Origin: Pseudorhizobium tarimense
Lineage (GTDB): Bacteria > Pseudomonadota > Alphaproteobacteria > Rhizobiales > Rhizobiaceae
Reading direction: 5' to 3'
DNA length: 64,000 nucleotides
Assembly: GCF_022968135.1 (NCBI RefSeq)
Contig: NZ_JALJRA010000002.1
Coordinates: 1 to 64,000 of the forward strand
Each line of letters opens with the position of its first letter. Position 1 is the stretch's first letter. Shown here in pieces: positions 46,331 through 56,597 of the stretch. Position numbers and translations under genes: made by a program. The notes beneath the pieces were generated by a model. The model searched no databases, was not told where the DNA came from, and saw only the letters and a program-made list of their open reading frames with translations.

Positions 46331-46513
46331 TCAGCCGGCGCCGCCGACAGGGGTCAGGACCTTGCCGGTCCCCCTGCAGTCGGGGCAATCGGCGCCGTCA
46401 ATCTCGCCCGTCCCGCCGCAGCGGCGGCAAAGGTTCTCGCCGGCATTCGGCGTCCCCGGTGGCACGGCATCCGTATTCTCGCGGCGTCCGCCGAGCTCGT
46501 CCTGTTCAGCCAT
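46331..46513 (-). CDS. 60-aa protein with DnaJ-type CxxCxGxG repeats
   Basis: A tiny protein with two zinc-finger half-motifs, CRRCGGTG and CPDCRGTG, spaced 14 residues apart as in the DnaJ central domain, flanked by polar low-complexity ends. Four Cys could bind one zinc. AAGGAG lies 6 nt before the ATG. It is downstream of the catalase gene on the same strand, separated from it by a terminator hairpin, so its expression may depend on readthrough. The function is unknown. Confidence 0.7.
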   Translation of the reverse strand: MAEQDELGGRRENTDAVPPGTPNAGENLCRRCGGTGEIDGADCPDCRGTGKVLTPVGGAG

Positions 46514-46530
46514 CACCTGCTCCTTCCTGT

Positions 46531-46562
46531 AAAAGAAAGGAGGCCGGCAAACGCCGGCCTCC
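46531..46562 (-). terminator. terminator after the catalase gene
   Basis: A perfect 10-bp stem GGAGGCCGGC/GCCGGCCTCC (46539-46548 with 46553-46562) and a 4-nt loop, followed on the minus strand by TTTCTTTT. Confidence 0.9.
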
Positions 46563-46568
46563 GTCGGA

Positions 46569-48302
46569 TCATTCAGCCGCCTGGCTCTGGCTCATTCCGG
46601 CGTCCGGCAGCTTGCCCATCAGCACCTCTTCGGCCGAGGCCTTGTGGTTCTTGACCGAGCTCGTCCACTGGCCCCAGACCGAAGGATCGATCTTGTCGCC
46701 GTTTTCGCCGAGGTTCTGCAGGCGGCGCTGGTCCTCGTCGGTCAGTACCTGTTTCGGCAGCGGCCGGAGCTTCTTCACGTCAGCCGCGCTGATGCCGAGC
46801 TTCTCGCCGACGCGGCGGCCGTAGTCGTCATGAACGAGGAAGAAGTGCCAGACCATGCGCTCCTGGACGTCGCGCTCGCACTGGCCGAGCAGGTCGCCCA
46901 TGTTGAAGACGAGGTCGTCGCGTTCCCAGTCCATCATCGTGCAGTAGCGGCCGCGCGCCTGGACATAATCGTTGCGCCGCTCCAGCACGCTGCGCGTCAG
47001 CCGGCCGCGGATTTCCGGCGGATTGTTAGGCTGCTCGATCGGGCTCTCGTTCAGGCCGTCGTGGATCGACGGCTCGTAATTGACATGCGGGTTCTGCCCC
47101 GGCGCCATCTCGCGGCGGTAGGACATGGTGCCGCCCGACAGGTTGGTCGCGACCTTGGCGTTCTTTGCCTGGTTGACCGGGAGCTGCAGGTAGTTGGTGC
47201 CCACACGATAGCGCTGCGTGTCGGAATAGGAGAAGGTGCGTCCAACCAGCATCTTGTCGTCGGAGAAGTCGAGGCCATCGACGAGCACGCCGGTGCCCAT
47301 GGCGATCTGCTCGTTCTCGTTGAAGAAGTCCTCGACATTGCGGTTGAGCGTCATCGTGCCGATGTGGCGGAGCGGGAAGTCCTTCTCCGGCCAGATCTTC
47401 GTGTCGTCCAGCGGATCCCAGTCGAGTTCAGGATGATCGTGATCCTCCATGATCTGCACGAACATGTCCCACTGCGGGTAGTCGCCGCGCTCGATCGAGG
47501 TGAAGAGGTCCTTGGAGGCCGAGCCGAAATCCTGGCCCTGCACCTTGGCCGCTTCCTCGGCCGTCAGGCTGGCGAGCCCGGCGCGCGGATGGAAGTGATA
47601 CTTCACGAGACAGGTTTCGCCCTGGGCGTTCACCATCTTGTAGGTGTTGACGCCGAAGCCTTCCATATGGCGGTAGCTTGCCGGAATGCCGCGCGGCGAG
47701 AACAGATGCGTCAGCATGTGCATCGATTCCGGAGTCTGGCTCATGAAGTCGAAGATGCGGTTCGGCTCCTGGCGGAAGGTGACTGGATCCGGCTTCAGCG
47801 AGTGGATGACGTCGGGGAACTTGATGGCGTCGCGGATGAAGAAGACCGCGAGATTGTTGCCGACGAGGTCCCAGTTGCCGTCTTCGGTATAGAACTTGAC
47901 GGCGAACCCGCGCGGGTCACGCGCCGCTTCCGAGGAGTCGCGGCCGCCGATCACGGTGGAGAAGCGGATGGCGAGCGGCGTCTTCTTGCCCGCCTGCTGA
48001 AACAGCTTGGCGCGGGTGTATTTCGATGCCGGCTCGTCGCCGATCTTGCCGGTCGCCTCGAATTCGCCATAGCAGACGAAGCCGCGCGCGTGCACGACCC
48101 GCTCGGGAATACGCTCGCGATCGAAATGAGTGATCTTCTCGAGGAACTGATAGTTCTCGAGCGTTGCCGGGCCGCGTGAGCCGACGGTTCGCTGCGATTG
48201 ATTATTCGCGATCGGGTGGCCCTGCCGGTTGGTGAGCACCCGCTCTTCGCTGCCGGAGGGCATGTTCTTGCCGCCCTGAGACATGTTCTTCTCGTCCATC
48301 AT
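46569..48302 (-). CDS. monofunctional haem catalase
   Basis: A 577-residue catalase that removes hydrogen peroxide. The active-site signature [15 protein letters not shown] with its catalytic His is near residues 63-77, an Asn-bearing NWDLVGNN lies further on, and the haem-ligand motif [12 protein letters not shown] carries the proximal Tyr. The length exceeds small-subunit catalases (about 480-500) but lacks the flavodoxin-like domain of large ones, suggesting clade 1. The start has GGAGGG upstream of a double ATG. It is divergent from glsA and ends in a strong terminator. Confidence 0.94.
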   Translation of the reverse strand: MMDEKNMSQGGKNMPSGSEERVLTNRQGHPIANNQSQRTVGSRGPATLENYQFLEKITHFDRERIPERVVHARGFVCYGEFEATGKIGDEPASKYTRAKLFQQAGKKTPLAIRFSTVIGGRDSSEAARDPRGFAVKFYTEDGNWDLVGNNLAVFFIRDAIKFPDVIHSLKPDPVTFRQEPNRIFDFMSQTPESMHMLTHLFSPRGIPASYRHMEGFGVNTYKMVNAQGETCLVKYHFHPRAGLASLTAEEAAKVQGQDFGSASKDLFTSIERGDYPQWDMFVQIMEDHDHPELDWDPLDDTKIWPEKDFPLRHIGTMTLNRNVEDFFNENEQIAMGTGVLVDGLDFSDDKMLVGRTFSYSDTQRYRVGTNYLQLPVNQAKNAKVATNLSGGTMSYRREMAPGQNPHVNYEPSIHDGLNESPIEQPNNPPEIRGRLTRSVLERRNDYVQARGRYCTMMDWERDDLVFNMGDLLGQCERDVQERMVWHFFLVHDDYGRRVGEKLGISAADVKKLRPLPKQVLTDEDQRRLQNLGENGDKIDPSVWGQWTSSVKNHKASAEEVLMGKLPDAGMSQSQAAE

Positions 48303-48514
48303 CTTCCCTCCTGTTTTGGAAATCGTGAGGGTGCGGCGCCCCGCGGCGCGCAGCTTCCCGTCAGTCAACCAACAGCGCGGACATCGGTTCCAGAAAAACA
48401 TGGAGGGGATTGCAGAGGCGTGGTGAGCCAGGGGTGGCGGGTACGTCAAGGAGGCTTTGACAAGCCAGAAGGGCCTTCGTACTTGTTCATCTCGTTGAGG
48501 TGAAGGAAGTATCG

Positions 48515-49486
48515 ATGGACGTTGCAGATCTCGCAAATGGCGACCGGGGTGCGCACGTGGAAGATCTGCAGGGCATCGTCGACGAGATCTACCACGCGCT
48601 GACGCCGAGGCTCGGCGAGGGCAAGGTGGCCGACTACATCCCGCAGCTTGCCCATGTCGATCCCCACAAGCTGGGCATCGCCGTGGTCGGTGTCGACGGT
48701 GGCGTCTACAAGGCCGGCGACTGCGACGAAGCCTTCTCCATCCAGAGCATCTCCAAGGTCTTCACGCTGACGCTGGCGCTCGGCAAGCACGGCGAAAACG
48801 TCTGGAAGCGCGTCGGGCGCGAGCCATCCGGCTCGGCCTTCAACTCCATCGTTCAGCTGGAGCATGAGGAAGGCAAGCCGCGCAATCCCTTCATCAATGC
48901 GGGCGCCATCGCGGTCAGCGACCTTGTGCTGGCGGGGCACACGCCGCGCGAGGCGATCGGCGAGATTGTCCGCTTCGTCCAGTATCTTGCCGACGACGAG
49001 CAGATCGCCATCGATCCCGCGGTGGCAAAATCCGAGCTCGCGACCGGCTACCGCAATTTCGCGCTTGCCAACTTCATGCGCGGCTTCGGCAAGCTCGACC
49101 ATCCGGTCGATCATGTTCTGGGGGTCTATTTTCACCATTGCGCGCTGGCGATGACCTGTGCGCAGCTCGCCCGTTCAGGCCTCTTCCTGGCGGCTGCGGG
49201 GCGCAATCCGCTGACGGGTCATACGGTGGTCTCGCGGCAGCGGGCGCGGCGGATCAACGCGCTGATGCTGACCTGCGGCCACTATGACGGCTCCGGCGAC
49301 TTCGCCTACCGCGTCGGCCTGCCGGGCAAGAGCGGCGTCGGCGGCGGCATTTTGGCCGTGGCACCTGGCAAGGCGTCGATGGCCGTCTGGTCGCCCGGCC
49401 TCAACCACAACGGCAATTCTCTGCTCGGGTCGCTCGCGCTGGAAATGTTGGCGCACCGGACGGGCTGGTCCGTCTTCGGACCCTGA
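48515..49486 (+). CDS. glsA: glutaminase
   Basis: A 323-residue member of the serine-dependent glutaminase family (beta-lactamase-like fold), which releases ammonia from glutamine. The catalytic Ser-x-x-Lys is in [10 protein letters not shown] near residue 75. [13 protein letters not shown] near 130 and the C-terminal [18 protein letters not shown] are also conserved. The ATG at 48515 with AAGGAAG is preferred to the GTG 15 nt upstream. It is monocistronic. Confidence 0.95.
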   Translation: MDVADLANGDRGAHVEDLQGIVDEIYHALTPRLGEGKVADYIPQLAHVDPHKLGIAVVGVDGGVYKAGDCDEAFSIQSISKVFTLTLALGKHGENVWKRVGREPSGSAFNSIVQLEHEEGKPRNPFINAGAIAVSDLVLAGHTPREAIGEIVRFVQYLADDEQIAIDPAVAKSELATGYRNFALANFMRGFGKLDHPVDHVLGVYFHHCALAMTCAQLARSGLFLAAAGRNPLTGHTVVSRQRARRINALMLTCGHYDGSGDFAYRVGLPGKSGVGGGILAVAPGKASMAVWSPGLNHNGNSLLGSLALEMLAHRTGWSVFGP

Positions 49487-49500
49487 TCCGCAGGCGCAAA

Positions 49501-49535
49501 AAAAGGGAGGCGCAGCCGAAGCCGCGCCCCCCTTT
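49501..49535. terminator. bidirectional terminator, glsA / tctA
   Basis: GGGAGGCGC (49505-49513) pairs with GCGCCCCCC (49524-49532) with one mismatch. TTT follows on the plus strand, and the preceding run of A gives a T run on the minus strand, so both converging genes are served. Confidence 0.75.
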
Positions 49536-49554
49536 CGTCCTGGGAGGACTAGCT

Positions 49555-51072
49555 CTAGTCTTCGTTCGCCGCCATCTGCGAAAGAACCTCGCCGCGACCA
49601 CGGATCCGCAGGATCAGCGGAACGATGAAGGCGAGTGCCGCGACCACGAAGAGGACGGCGGCGATGGGGGAGGTGAAGAGATAGGTGACGTCGCCCTGGC
49701 TGATCGCCAGCGCGCGACGCAGCTGCTGCTCGGCGAGCGGCCCGAGGATCAGGCCGACCACCACCGGTGCGATCGGATAGCCGAAGACGCGCATGACGTA
49801 GCCGAGCAGGCCGAAGGTCAGCAGCATGCCGAGCTCGAACACCGACGGGTTGGCACCGATCGTGCCGAGCGTCGCAAACACCAGGATGCCCGAATAGAGC
49901 CAGGGCTTCGGGATGGTGAGAAGCTTTACCCAGAGCCCGATCAGCGGCAGGTTCAGGACGAGCAGCATGCCGTTGGCTATAAGAAGCGAGGCAATCAGGC
50001 CCCAGACCAGCTGCGGGTTGGTTGCGAAAAGCAGCGGGCCGGGCTGGAGGCCGTACTGCTGGAAACCGGCCAGCATGATCGCCGCGGTCGCCGTGGTCGG
50101 CAGGCCGAGCGTCAGGAGCGGAACCAGCGTTCCGGCAGCAGAGGCGTTGTTGGCAGCCTCCGGCCCGGCGACGCCTTCAATCGCGCCATTGCCGAATTCT
50201 TCCGGGTGCTTGGTCAGCCGCTTTTCCGTGGCATAAGAGAGGAAGGTGCCGATCTCGGCCCCGCCGGCCGGCATGGCGCCGATCGGAAAGCCGATCACGG
50301 TGCCGCGCAGCCAGGGCTTCCACGAGCGGGCCCAGTCCTGGGCATTCATCCATACCGAGCCCTTGACCGCTTCGACCGTCTCCGGCCCGCGCATGCCCTG
50401 TGCGGCGATGAACAACGTTTCCCCAATCGCAAACATTGCAACCGCCATCGTCGTCACCTCAATGCCGTCGAGCAGGTCGGGTACGCCGAAGGCAAGACGG
50501 GTCTGGCCGGTCAGCTGGTCGATACCGACGACGGAGAAGGCGAGGCCGACGAAGAGTGCCGTGAGGCCGCGCAGGGCGGAGTCACCGAATGCGGACGACA
50601 CGGTCACGAAGGCGAGCACCATCAGCGCAAAGTATTCGCGCGGGCCGAACTTGATGGCAATCTGCACCACGTACGGCGCAAGGAAGGCGAGCAGCAGCGT
50701 CGCGATGAGCCCCGCAACGAAGGAGCCGATTGCCGAGGTCGCTAACGCGGGACCGCCGCGCCCAGCCCGGGCCATCTTGTTGCCCTCCAGCGCGGTGACG
50801 ATCGACGCGCTTTCACCGGGTGTGTTGAGGAGGATCGAGGTGGTCGACCCGCCATACATGCCGCCGTAGTAGATGCCGGCAAACATGATCAGCGAACCGG
50901 TGGGATCCAGCCGGTACGTCACCGGCAGAAGCAGCGCGACCGTCAGTGCCGGGCCGATCCCTGGTAAAACGCCAACCGCCGTACCGAGCGTGACGCCGAT
51001 CAGGGCGTAGAGAAGGTTCATCGGCTCCATCGCCGCGACCAGGCCCTGCAGAAGAAATTCGAACGTGCTCAT
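49555..51072 (-). CDS. tctA: tripartite tricarboxylate transporter, large permease
   Basis: A 505-residue protein with about 11-12 helices. [20 protein letters not shown] near residue 37 and the second [17 protein letters not shown] repeat are TctA signatures. [20 protein letters not shown] is also highly conserved. It carries citrate or similar tricarboxylates with TctC and TctB. It lies 24 bp after tctB on the same strand. Confidence 0.95.
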   Translation of the reverse strand: MSTFEFLLQGLVAAMEPMNLLYALIGVTLGTAVGVLPGIGPALTVALLLPVTYRLDPTGSLIMFAGIYYGGMYGGSTTSILLNTPGESASIVTALEGNKMARAGRGGPALATSAIGSFVAGLIATLLLAFLAPYVVQIAIKFGPREYFALMVLAFVTVSSAFGDSALRGLTALFVGLAFSVVGIDQLTGQTRLAFGVPDLLDGIEVTTMAVAMFAIGETLFIAAQGMRGPETVEAVKGSVWMNAQDWARSWKPWLRGTVIGFPIGAMPAGGAEIGTFLSYATEKRLTKHPEEFGNGAIEGVAGPEAANNASAAGTLVPLLTLGLPTTATAAIMLAGFQQYGLQPGPLLFATNPQLVWGLIASLLIANGMLLVLNLPLIGLWVKLLTIPKPWLYSGILVFATLGTIGANPSVFELGMLLTFGLLGYVMRVFGYPIAPVVVGLILGPLAEQQLRRALAISQGDVTYLFTSPIAAVLFVVAALAFIVPLILRIRGRGEVLSQMAANED

Positions 51073-51096
51073 GAGCGAGATATCCTGGCGGTCGTG

Positions 51097-51591
51097 TCAG
51101 AGGAACAGGTGTTCCAGCGGACCCGCCGGAAGAGAAAGCTGGAGCAGGCCGGCGAAGATCAGCCATATGCACAGACAGAGGATGATGCCGATCGGGATCG
51201 TCAGCCACAGCTTGCGGCGGCCGAACCCGGCAGCGACCAAGGCAAAGAGAACGCCTGTTGCGATAGAAAAGCCCGCCCGGTTGAGGAGCAGCATCTGCGC
51301 GATCAATCCGGCCACGACCCATACGATCGGTCCCAGCTCCTGCCGGTCGCGCACAGGGAATTCGCCCCGGAACGCCTCGATCGCCGTCCACACCGCAAGT
51401 CCGATCAGGCCGAAGGCGATCCATTCGGGGACCGTCGCGGGGCCGACCTGCGAATAGCCTGCGGCGCCCTTGACGCGGGCGACGTCGAAGAAGATGACCG
51501 CCGCGATCACGGCAAGAACGACGGCGATGGCAAGCGCCGCCCAATCGGGGCGGCGCTGCTTCGTTGTCGATGTCGGGTGGTTCAAGCTCAT
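51097..51591 (-). CDS. tctB: tripartite tricarboxylate transporter, small permease
   Basis: A 164-residue membrane protein with four helices, matching TctB in length and position. The first helix (AALAIAVVLAVIAAVIFFDVA) is followed by the conserved GPATVPEWIAFGL region. Its ATG overlaps the tctC stop codon as ATGA. Confidence 0.85.
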   Translation of the reverse strand: MSLNHPTSTTKQRRPDWAALAIAVVLAVIAAVIFFDVARVKGAAGYSQVGPATVPEWIAFGLIGLAVWTAIEAFRGEFPVRDRQELGPIVWVVAGLIAQMLLLNRAGFSIATGVLFALVAAGFGRRKLWLTIPIGIILCLCIWLIFAGLLQLSLPAGPLEHLFL

Positions 51592-52532
51592 TTAACCAGC
51601 CCGATGTCCTTCAGGATCTGCTCCGTGGACGCGATGTCCTTCGCCAGCTGCTCCTGGAACTCGTCGCCTGCAAGATAGGTGTCAGCCCAGTTCTTGGTTT
51701 CGAGCGTTTCCTGCCAAGTCTCCGACTCGACGAGCTTCTTGATGTCGGCCTGAATCGCAGCTTCCTGCTCTTCCGACAGGCCGGCAGGGGCGGCGACCAT
51801 GCGCCAGTTCTGCAGAACCACGTCGTAGCCGGCTTCCTTCAGCGTCGGGGCATCGACGCCTTCGAGGCGCTCATCGCTGGAAACTGCCAGCAGGCGAAGC
51901 GTACCGGCTTCTATCTGCGACTGGAATTCGCCATAGCTGGAAACGCCGGCCGTGACCTGGCTGCCGAGGATCGCGGCAAGCGCTTCGCCGCCGCCGGAAT
52001 AGGCGATGTAGTTGATCTTCGTCGGATCAACGCCTGCCGCCTTGGCCAGAAGGCCGACGGCGATGTGATCGGTGCCGCCGGCGGAGCCGCCTGCCCAGGA
52101 GACCGAGCCCGGATCCTTCTTCAGCGCCTCGACCAGCTGGTCGATGTTTTCGATTTCGGAAGAAGCCGGAACGACGATCGCTTCGTATTCGCCGGTAAGG
52201 CGTGCGATCGGCGTGACGTCCTTCAGCGTGACCGGCGCCTGGTTGGTCAGGATCGCGCCGACCATGACGTAGCCGCCGACGATGAGGGCGTTCGGGTTGC
52301 CCTTCTGCTGGCTGGCGAACTGGGCAAGACCGATCGTGCCGCCGGCGCCCGGCACGTTGACGACCTGCACGTTGCCGGAGATGCCTTCCTCCTGCAGTGC
52401 AGTCTGCAGCGAACGCGCAGTCTGGTCCCAGCCACCGCCGGGAGCGGCCGGTGCCATGATGGTGTAGTCGGCAGAATAGGCAGGCAGGGCGATTGCACCC
52501 GCAAGAATGGATGCGAGAAAGAAGGGTTTCAA
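51588..52532 (-). CDS. tctC: tripartite tricarboxylate transporter, substrate-binding protein
   Basis: A 314-residue periplasmic protein of the Bug/TctC family. It has a short signal peptide ([19 protein letters not shown]) and the ligand loop [18 protein letters not shown], followed by [14 protein letters not shown] and [16 protein letters not shown]. The start codon is TTG at 52532, chosen because GGAGG lies 8 nt upstream and it gives a proper signal peptide. Longer in-frame reading adds 40 polar residues. It is first in tctCBA, likely controlled by the TctDE system nearby. Confidence 0.9.
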   Translation of the reverse strand: MKPFFLASILAGAIALPAYSADYTIMAPAAPGGGWDQTARSLQTALQEEGISGNVQVVNVPGAGGTIGLAQFASQQKGNPNALIVGGYVMVGAILTNQAPVTLKDVTPIARLTGEYEAIVVPASSEIENIDQLVEALKKDPGSVSWAGGSAGGTDHIAVGLLAKAAGVDPTKINYIAYSGGGEALAAILGSQVTAGVSSYGEFQSQIEAGTLRLLAVSSDERLEGVDAPTLKEAGYDVVLQNWRMVAAPAGLSEEQEAAIQADIKKLVESETWQETLETKNWADTYLAGDEFQEQLAKDIASTEQILKDIGLVK

Positions 52533-52736
52533 GGCTGTATCCTCCGTAGGCGTCACCTGGACGCGATGTTTTTGATTGTGCGATAAGGGATCACCGCCGG
52601 TGCCGATCATGGCATGGCCCGTCCTCCCATCGCATCGGTCCACCGCCTCCACGGAGACCGAATAGCCTTAAGCGATCATAGCAAGCTGACATCTACCTGA
52701 CATCAGCCTGCCGTGGCCTGCTCGCGGCCTTTGCGG

Positions 52737-53825
52737 TCACTGCTGCCGCAGGACATCGTTCCATCGGGCGATGAGCCGCGCGCGCTTCACCTGGTCGAGG
52801 TAGACCATCAGGCCGAGGCTGACTGGCACCGGCTTCAACTGCCCGCCAAGCATTTCCCGCATGGTCGTTGCGGTATTGTTGCCGGAGACCTCCGGGCTCA
52901 CCGCGGGGATCTGCAGCTCGCGCGCCATGATCGTCTGGCCTTCCTTCGACATGAAGAACTCCAGGTAGCGCCGTCCAAGATCGGGCGAGGCGGCGGCCTG
53001 CGGCACGAGCCCGATCCTAGACATGACGACCGTGTAGTCCTTCGGCAGCACGATCCCGACATCCGGATGGCGGGATGCCCAGTCGGCGGCATAGGAGCCG
53101 AGGATGTTGTAGCCGAGCACGAAGCGCCCGTCGGCAACTCGTTCCAGGATCGCCTGACTGGTGGAGTAGAGCTTGACGCCCGCCGAGCCCATGGTGCGGA
53201 TCACCGACCAGATATCGCCGAACTGTTCCTGGTCGCGCGACATGAACAGGAAACCGACGCCGGAGCGCTCGATGTCATAGGTGCCGATCCGCCCATAGAC
53301 GTCGTCGCCGCGCCGGTTGAGGAAATCGACGAACTCCGCCCGCGTCGAGGGCGGCGGTTCGTCTGCGAAGCTCGGCTTGTGATAGACGAAGACGGCCGGC
53401 TCGAAGGTGAGGGCATAGGCGGTGTTGCGCCAGTTCGCCCAGGAGGGCCAGCGGTCGCTCATCGGCAGATCGCTGCGCTGCGCATAGCCGTCGTTGGCGA
53501 GCTTCACCTGCAGGTCCATCGCGGACGAGAAGGCGAAATCGGCGCTCGGCTTGCCGGCATCGGTTTCACGGACGATCCGGTCGTAGATCTCCCCCGTCAG
53601 CATCTCCTCGTAGCGGACGGCAACATCGGGATTGGCGGCCTGGAAGCCGGCGATCATCGGCTTCGCCAAGGGCTCGTCCAGCGATGAATAGACCACGAGC
53701 ACGGGAGCATCAGATCGCCCGGACAAAGCAGGGAAGCTCGTTGCGGAAGCCTGGGCGGCAACCGGCATCAGAAGCTCCAGCAGGACGGCAATGAAGAGCA
53801 GCAGTGGCATGCGCCGACCATGCAC
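52737..53825 (-). CDS. periplasmic ABC-type (iron/organic acid) binding protein near tctDE
   Basis: A 362-residue class II binding protein. The signal peptide ends near ASA (about residue 28). LVVYSSLDEPLAKPMIAGF, YDRIVRETDAGKPSADFAFSSAMDL and GQTIMARELQIPAVSPEVSG resemble AfuA/FbpA-type solute-binding proteins. No permease or ATPase is adjacent. In several alphaproteobacteria, such a gene accompanies TctD/TctE regulators and may present ligand to the sensor. The start could be the GTG at 53825 or the ATG at 53810. Confidence 0.78.
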   Translation of the reverse strand: MHGRRMPLLLFIAVLLELLMPVAAQASATSFPALSGRSDAPVLVVYSSLDEPLAKPMIAGFQAANPDVAVRYEEMLTGEIYDRIVRETDAGKPSADFAFSSAMDLQVKLANDGYAQRSDLPMSDRWPSWANWRNTAYALTFEPAVFVYHKPSFADEPPPSTRAEFVDFLNRRGDDVYGRIGTYDIERSGVGFLFMSRDQEQFGDIWSVIRTMGSAGVKLYSTSQAILERVADGRFVLGYNILGSYAADWASRHPDVGIVLPKDYTVVMSRIGLVPQAAASPDLGRRYLEFFMSKEGQTIMARELQIPAVSPEVSGNNTATTMREMLGGQLKPVPVSLGLMVYLDQVKRARLIARWNDVLRQQ

Positions 53826-53965
53826 CAGCGCCCGGTGGGAAACAAGAAGCGGTCCAGCGCCTATAATGGTGATCAGGAGAGAACGATGGGCGCTTGTTTT
53901 CGGTGCCGGCCTGCTTACCTGTCAGCGGTTCTCGCAGCCTCAAGCCCTTCGACAAGGACCCCATC

Positions 53966-54475
53966 ATGTCTCTTTCGCTGTACGACATCAGCATTCCGGT
54001 CTTCCTGCGCACCTTCCAGAACCTCTCGGAGATTTTGAAGAAGGGCGAGGCCTTCGCCGACGAAAATGGAACTCCGCATTCCGAACTGCTGCAGGCGCGC
54101 CTCATCTCCGACATGGCGCCGCTGACGGCGCAGATCCAGCGCGTAAGCGATACAGCAAAGTTCGTGGCGGTGCGGCTCGGCGGGATCGACAACGTGCCGA
54201 TGGAAGACAACGAGGAGACGTTCGCCGACCTCCATGCGCGCATCGAGAAAACGGTCGCTCTTCTTCGGGCGCTGCCATCGGATGCGATGGAGGGCAAGGA
54301 GGAGGCGGAAGTGGTTCTGAAGACGCGCGACAGCACGACGACCTTCACCGGCCGCGATTACCTGCTGCAATTTGCCATTCCGAATTTCTTCTTCCACGTG
54401 ACGACGGCCTACGCACTGCTGCGTCACAAGGGCGTCCCGGTCGGCAAGATGGACTATCTCGGCCGCAGATCCTGA
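53966..54475 (+). CDS. DUF1993 domain protein
   Basis: A 169-residue helical protein matching DUF1993. MSLSLYDISIPVFLRTFQNL opens the domain, LISDMAPLTAQIQRVSDTAK follows, and FFFHVTTAYALLRHKGVPVGK closes it. The family is related to the DinB/YfiT-like four-helix bundle and has no assigned function. AAGGA lies before ATG 53966; the longer frame from 53894 overlaps the divergent promoter region. It is 62 bp upstream of tctD on the same strand. Confidence 0.83.
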   Translation: MSLSLYDISIPVFLRTFQNLSEILKKGEAFADENGTPHSELLQARLISDMAPLTAQIQRVSDTAKFVAVRLGGIDNVPMEDNEETFADLHARIEKTVALLRALPSDAMEGKEEAEVVLKTRDSTTTFTGRDYLLQFAIPNFFFHVTTAYALLRHKGVPVGKMDYLGRRS

Positions 54476-54537
54476 TCCGTCAGATGTCGTGACAGAGCCG
54501 TCGCGCCCGGCTAAGCTGGGGCCAACCGGGAGCGATC

Positions 54538-55215
54538 GTGCGCATTTTGCTAGTGGAAGACAACCAGGCGCTGGCGGAGGGTCTGTCGACGATCCTGCGC
54601 GGCAGCGGCTATGCGGTGGACACCGTGTCCGACGGCGCGTCGGCCGAGGCCGTTGCCGCAGCCGAAGCCTTCGACCTGGTGATCCTCGACCTCAACCTGC
54701 CGGAGATGGACGGGCTTGAAGTGCTGCGCGCCATGCGCGCCCGTCACAACCGGGCGGCCGTGATGATCCTGACGGCTCGAGGCACGCCGGAGGAGCGGGT
54801 CCGTGGGCTTGATCTCGGCGCCGACGACTACATGATCAAGCCCTTCGACATTGCCGAGTTCGAGGCGCGCATCCGCGTCCTGCTGCGGCGCCAGGCGGGC
54901 TTGCGCACCTCCGTCATCCAGCACGGCGGAGTAACCTTCGATCTGACGTCGCGCACCTTCAGCAGCGACGGCGTGCCGCTCGACATCCCGGCTCGCGAAG
55001 TGGCCCTGCTCGAACTGCTTTTCCTGCGTGCCGGCAAGGTGGTTTCCAAGGATGCCATCGTGCAATCGCTGACAGGCTATGACGAGGACCTGTCGGCGAA
55101 CGCGATCGAGCAATATGTCAGCCGGCTTCGCCGCAGGCTCAGCCTGCATGGGTTGACGGTCAAGACGGCGCGCGGCATCGGCTATTACCTCGAAAGCCTC
55201 AGTGCTACGCAATGA
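54538..55215 (+). CDS. tctD: two-component response regulator TctD-like (OmpR family)
   Basis: A 225-residue regulator. The receiver has VEDNQALAEGL with its acidic pocket, phospho-acceptor Asp51 in LDLNLPEMDG and Lys near 101 (YMIKPFD). The winged-helix DNA-binding half is about 125-220 (EVALLELLFLRAGKVVSKDA). The start is GTG with GGGAG upstream. It is coupled to the kinase by an ATGA overlap. It probably activates tctCBA. Confidence 0.9.
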   Translation: MRILLVEDNQALAEGLSTILRGSGYAVDTVSDGASAEAVAAAEAFDLVILDLNLPEMDGLEVLRAMRARHNRAAVMILTARGTPEERVRGLDLGADDYMIKPFDIAEFEARIRVLLRRQAGLRTSVIQHGGVTFDLTSRTFSSDGVPLDIPAREVALLELLFLRAGKVVSKDAIVQSLTGYDEDLSANAIEQYVSRLRRRLSLHGLTVKTARGIGYYLESLSATQ

Positions 55216-56597
55216 CGCCTGCCTTGCCTCCCTATTCGCTGCGTCGGCGGCTGCTCGCGTGGTTGCTCCTTGCTACCGCGGTGATTGGCGTGATTGCGCT
55301 CACAGACACCTGGCGGGAGGCGGTGAAGACCGCAAACGAGGTGTCGGACCGTGTCCTGATGGGATCGGCACTGGCGATTGCCGAACGCGTGATCGTCTCG
55401 GAGAACGGCGAGCTGGAGGTCGACATTCCCTATGTTGCCCTGGAGATGCTGACGTCTGCGGCACAGGACCGGGTCTTCTATCGCGTCGACGGTCCGCCTG
55501 GCACCTTCATCACCGGCTACCAGACACTGCCGTCGATCCCGCGCAGCGAAGGACAGGAGACGGCGTTTGCGGATGCCACCTTCCGCGGCGAGCCGGTCCG
55601 CATCGCCGCTCTCGCGCGTTCGGCCTCCACCGGCATCAACTCTGTCCCGTTCCTGGTGACCGTGGCGGAAACGACCATCGCCCGCCAGCAGCTGATGCAG
55701 ACAATCCTGTTTCGCTCGGCGCTCCGCCTGCTGTTCATGATCATCGGCGCCGCAGTGATCGTCTGGATCGCCGTTACGGTGTCCCTGCGCCCGCTTTACC
55801 GCTTCAGCGAGGCGATCGCGGAGCGCAGCCCCAACGATCTGAGCCCCATCGGCGAAAGGGTACCGACGGAAGTGCAGGGGCTGGTCGATACGGTGAACTC
55901 CTTCATGGTGCGGCTGGAATCGGCGCTGGAGGCATTGCGTCACTTCACCGGGAACGCCAGCCATCAGCTGCGAACGCCACTTGCCATCATCCGCACGCAG
56001 CTGGCGATCGCTTCGCGCAGCGACGACCCCGAGGCTGCGGCAAAGGCAGTTGCCCGGGCCGATGCCGCGGTCGCCGACGGCGAGCGCATCCTCGGCCAGC
56101 TGCTGCTGATGGCGCGCATCGATGCTGCCGCACGCTCCGCCTCCCTGCAGGAGATGGATCTGTCGGCGCTTGCACAGACGCTGACGGCCGAGCGCGTGCC
56201 GCTTGCCGGGGAAGCGGGCATTGATCTTGGCTTCGAGGGGGAGGACGCGCTCTTGATCCTCGGCGAGCCGCTGCTGATCGGCGAGCTTCTGAAGAACCTG
56301 ATCAACAACAGCCTGCTCTATGCCGGCTGCGGCGCCGAGATAACGGTTCGGACACGCACGGAAGACGGGCAGGTGATCCTCGAGGTGGAGGACAACGGGC
56401 CCGGCATCCCACCTGAGATGCGGGAGGCGGCCTTGCAACGTTTCGAGCGGGGAGGCCGCAGCGACGACATGGGGTCGGGGCTGGGCTTGCCGATCGTGGA
56501 GGAGATCGCACGCCTTCACGGCGCGCGCCTCGACCTGCTCGATGGCGCTGCGGGCAAGGGACTGGTGGTGCGGCTGGTCTTCGACCGTGCAGGCTAG
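55212..56597 (+). CDS. tctE: sensor histidine kinase TctE-like
   Basis: A 461-residue membrane kinase with two helices (about 14-34 and 165-190) flanking a periplasmic sensor of about 130 residues of the TctE N-terminal type. An HAMP-like linker follows. The H box is RHFTGNASHQLRTPLAIIR near residue 238, and the ATPase region has LKNLINNSLLY, VEDNGPGIPP and GSGLGLPIVEEIA. It overlaps tctD by 4 nt, and its stop codon overlaps that of nagA on the opposite strand. Confidence 0.92.
   Translation: MTPALPPYSLRRRLLAWLLLATAVIGVIALTDTWREAVKTANEVSDRVLMGSALAIAERVIVSENGELEVDIPYVALEMLTSAAQDRVFYRVDGPPGTFITGYQTLPSIPRSEGQETAFADATFRGEPVRIAALARSASTGINSVPFLVTVAETTIARQQLMQTILFRSALRLLFMIIGAAVIVWIAVTVSLRPLYRFSEAIAERSPNDLSPIGERVPTEVQGLVDTVNSFMVRLESALEALRHFTGNASHQLRTPLAIIRTQLAIASRSDDPEAAAKAVARADAAVADGERILGQLLLMARIDAAARSASLQEMDLSALAQTLTAERVPLAGEAGIDLGFEGEDALLILGEPLLIGELLKNLINNSLLYAGCGAEITVRTRTEDGQVILEVEDNGPGIPPEMREAALQRFERGGRSDDMGSGLGLPIVEEIARLHGARLDLLDGAAGKGLVVRLVFDRAG

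Noticed and set aside
46644..48179. 511-codon open frame antisense to catalase
   Set aside because: A GC-bias shadow of a clear gene with no family resemblance. Similar shadows oppose bhbA, pccB, the DctQM gene and the TRAP dctM gene.
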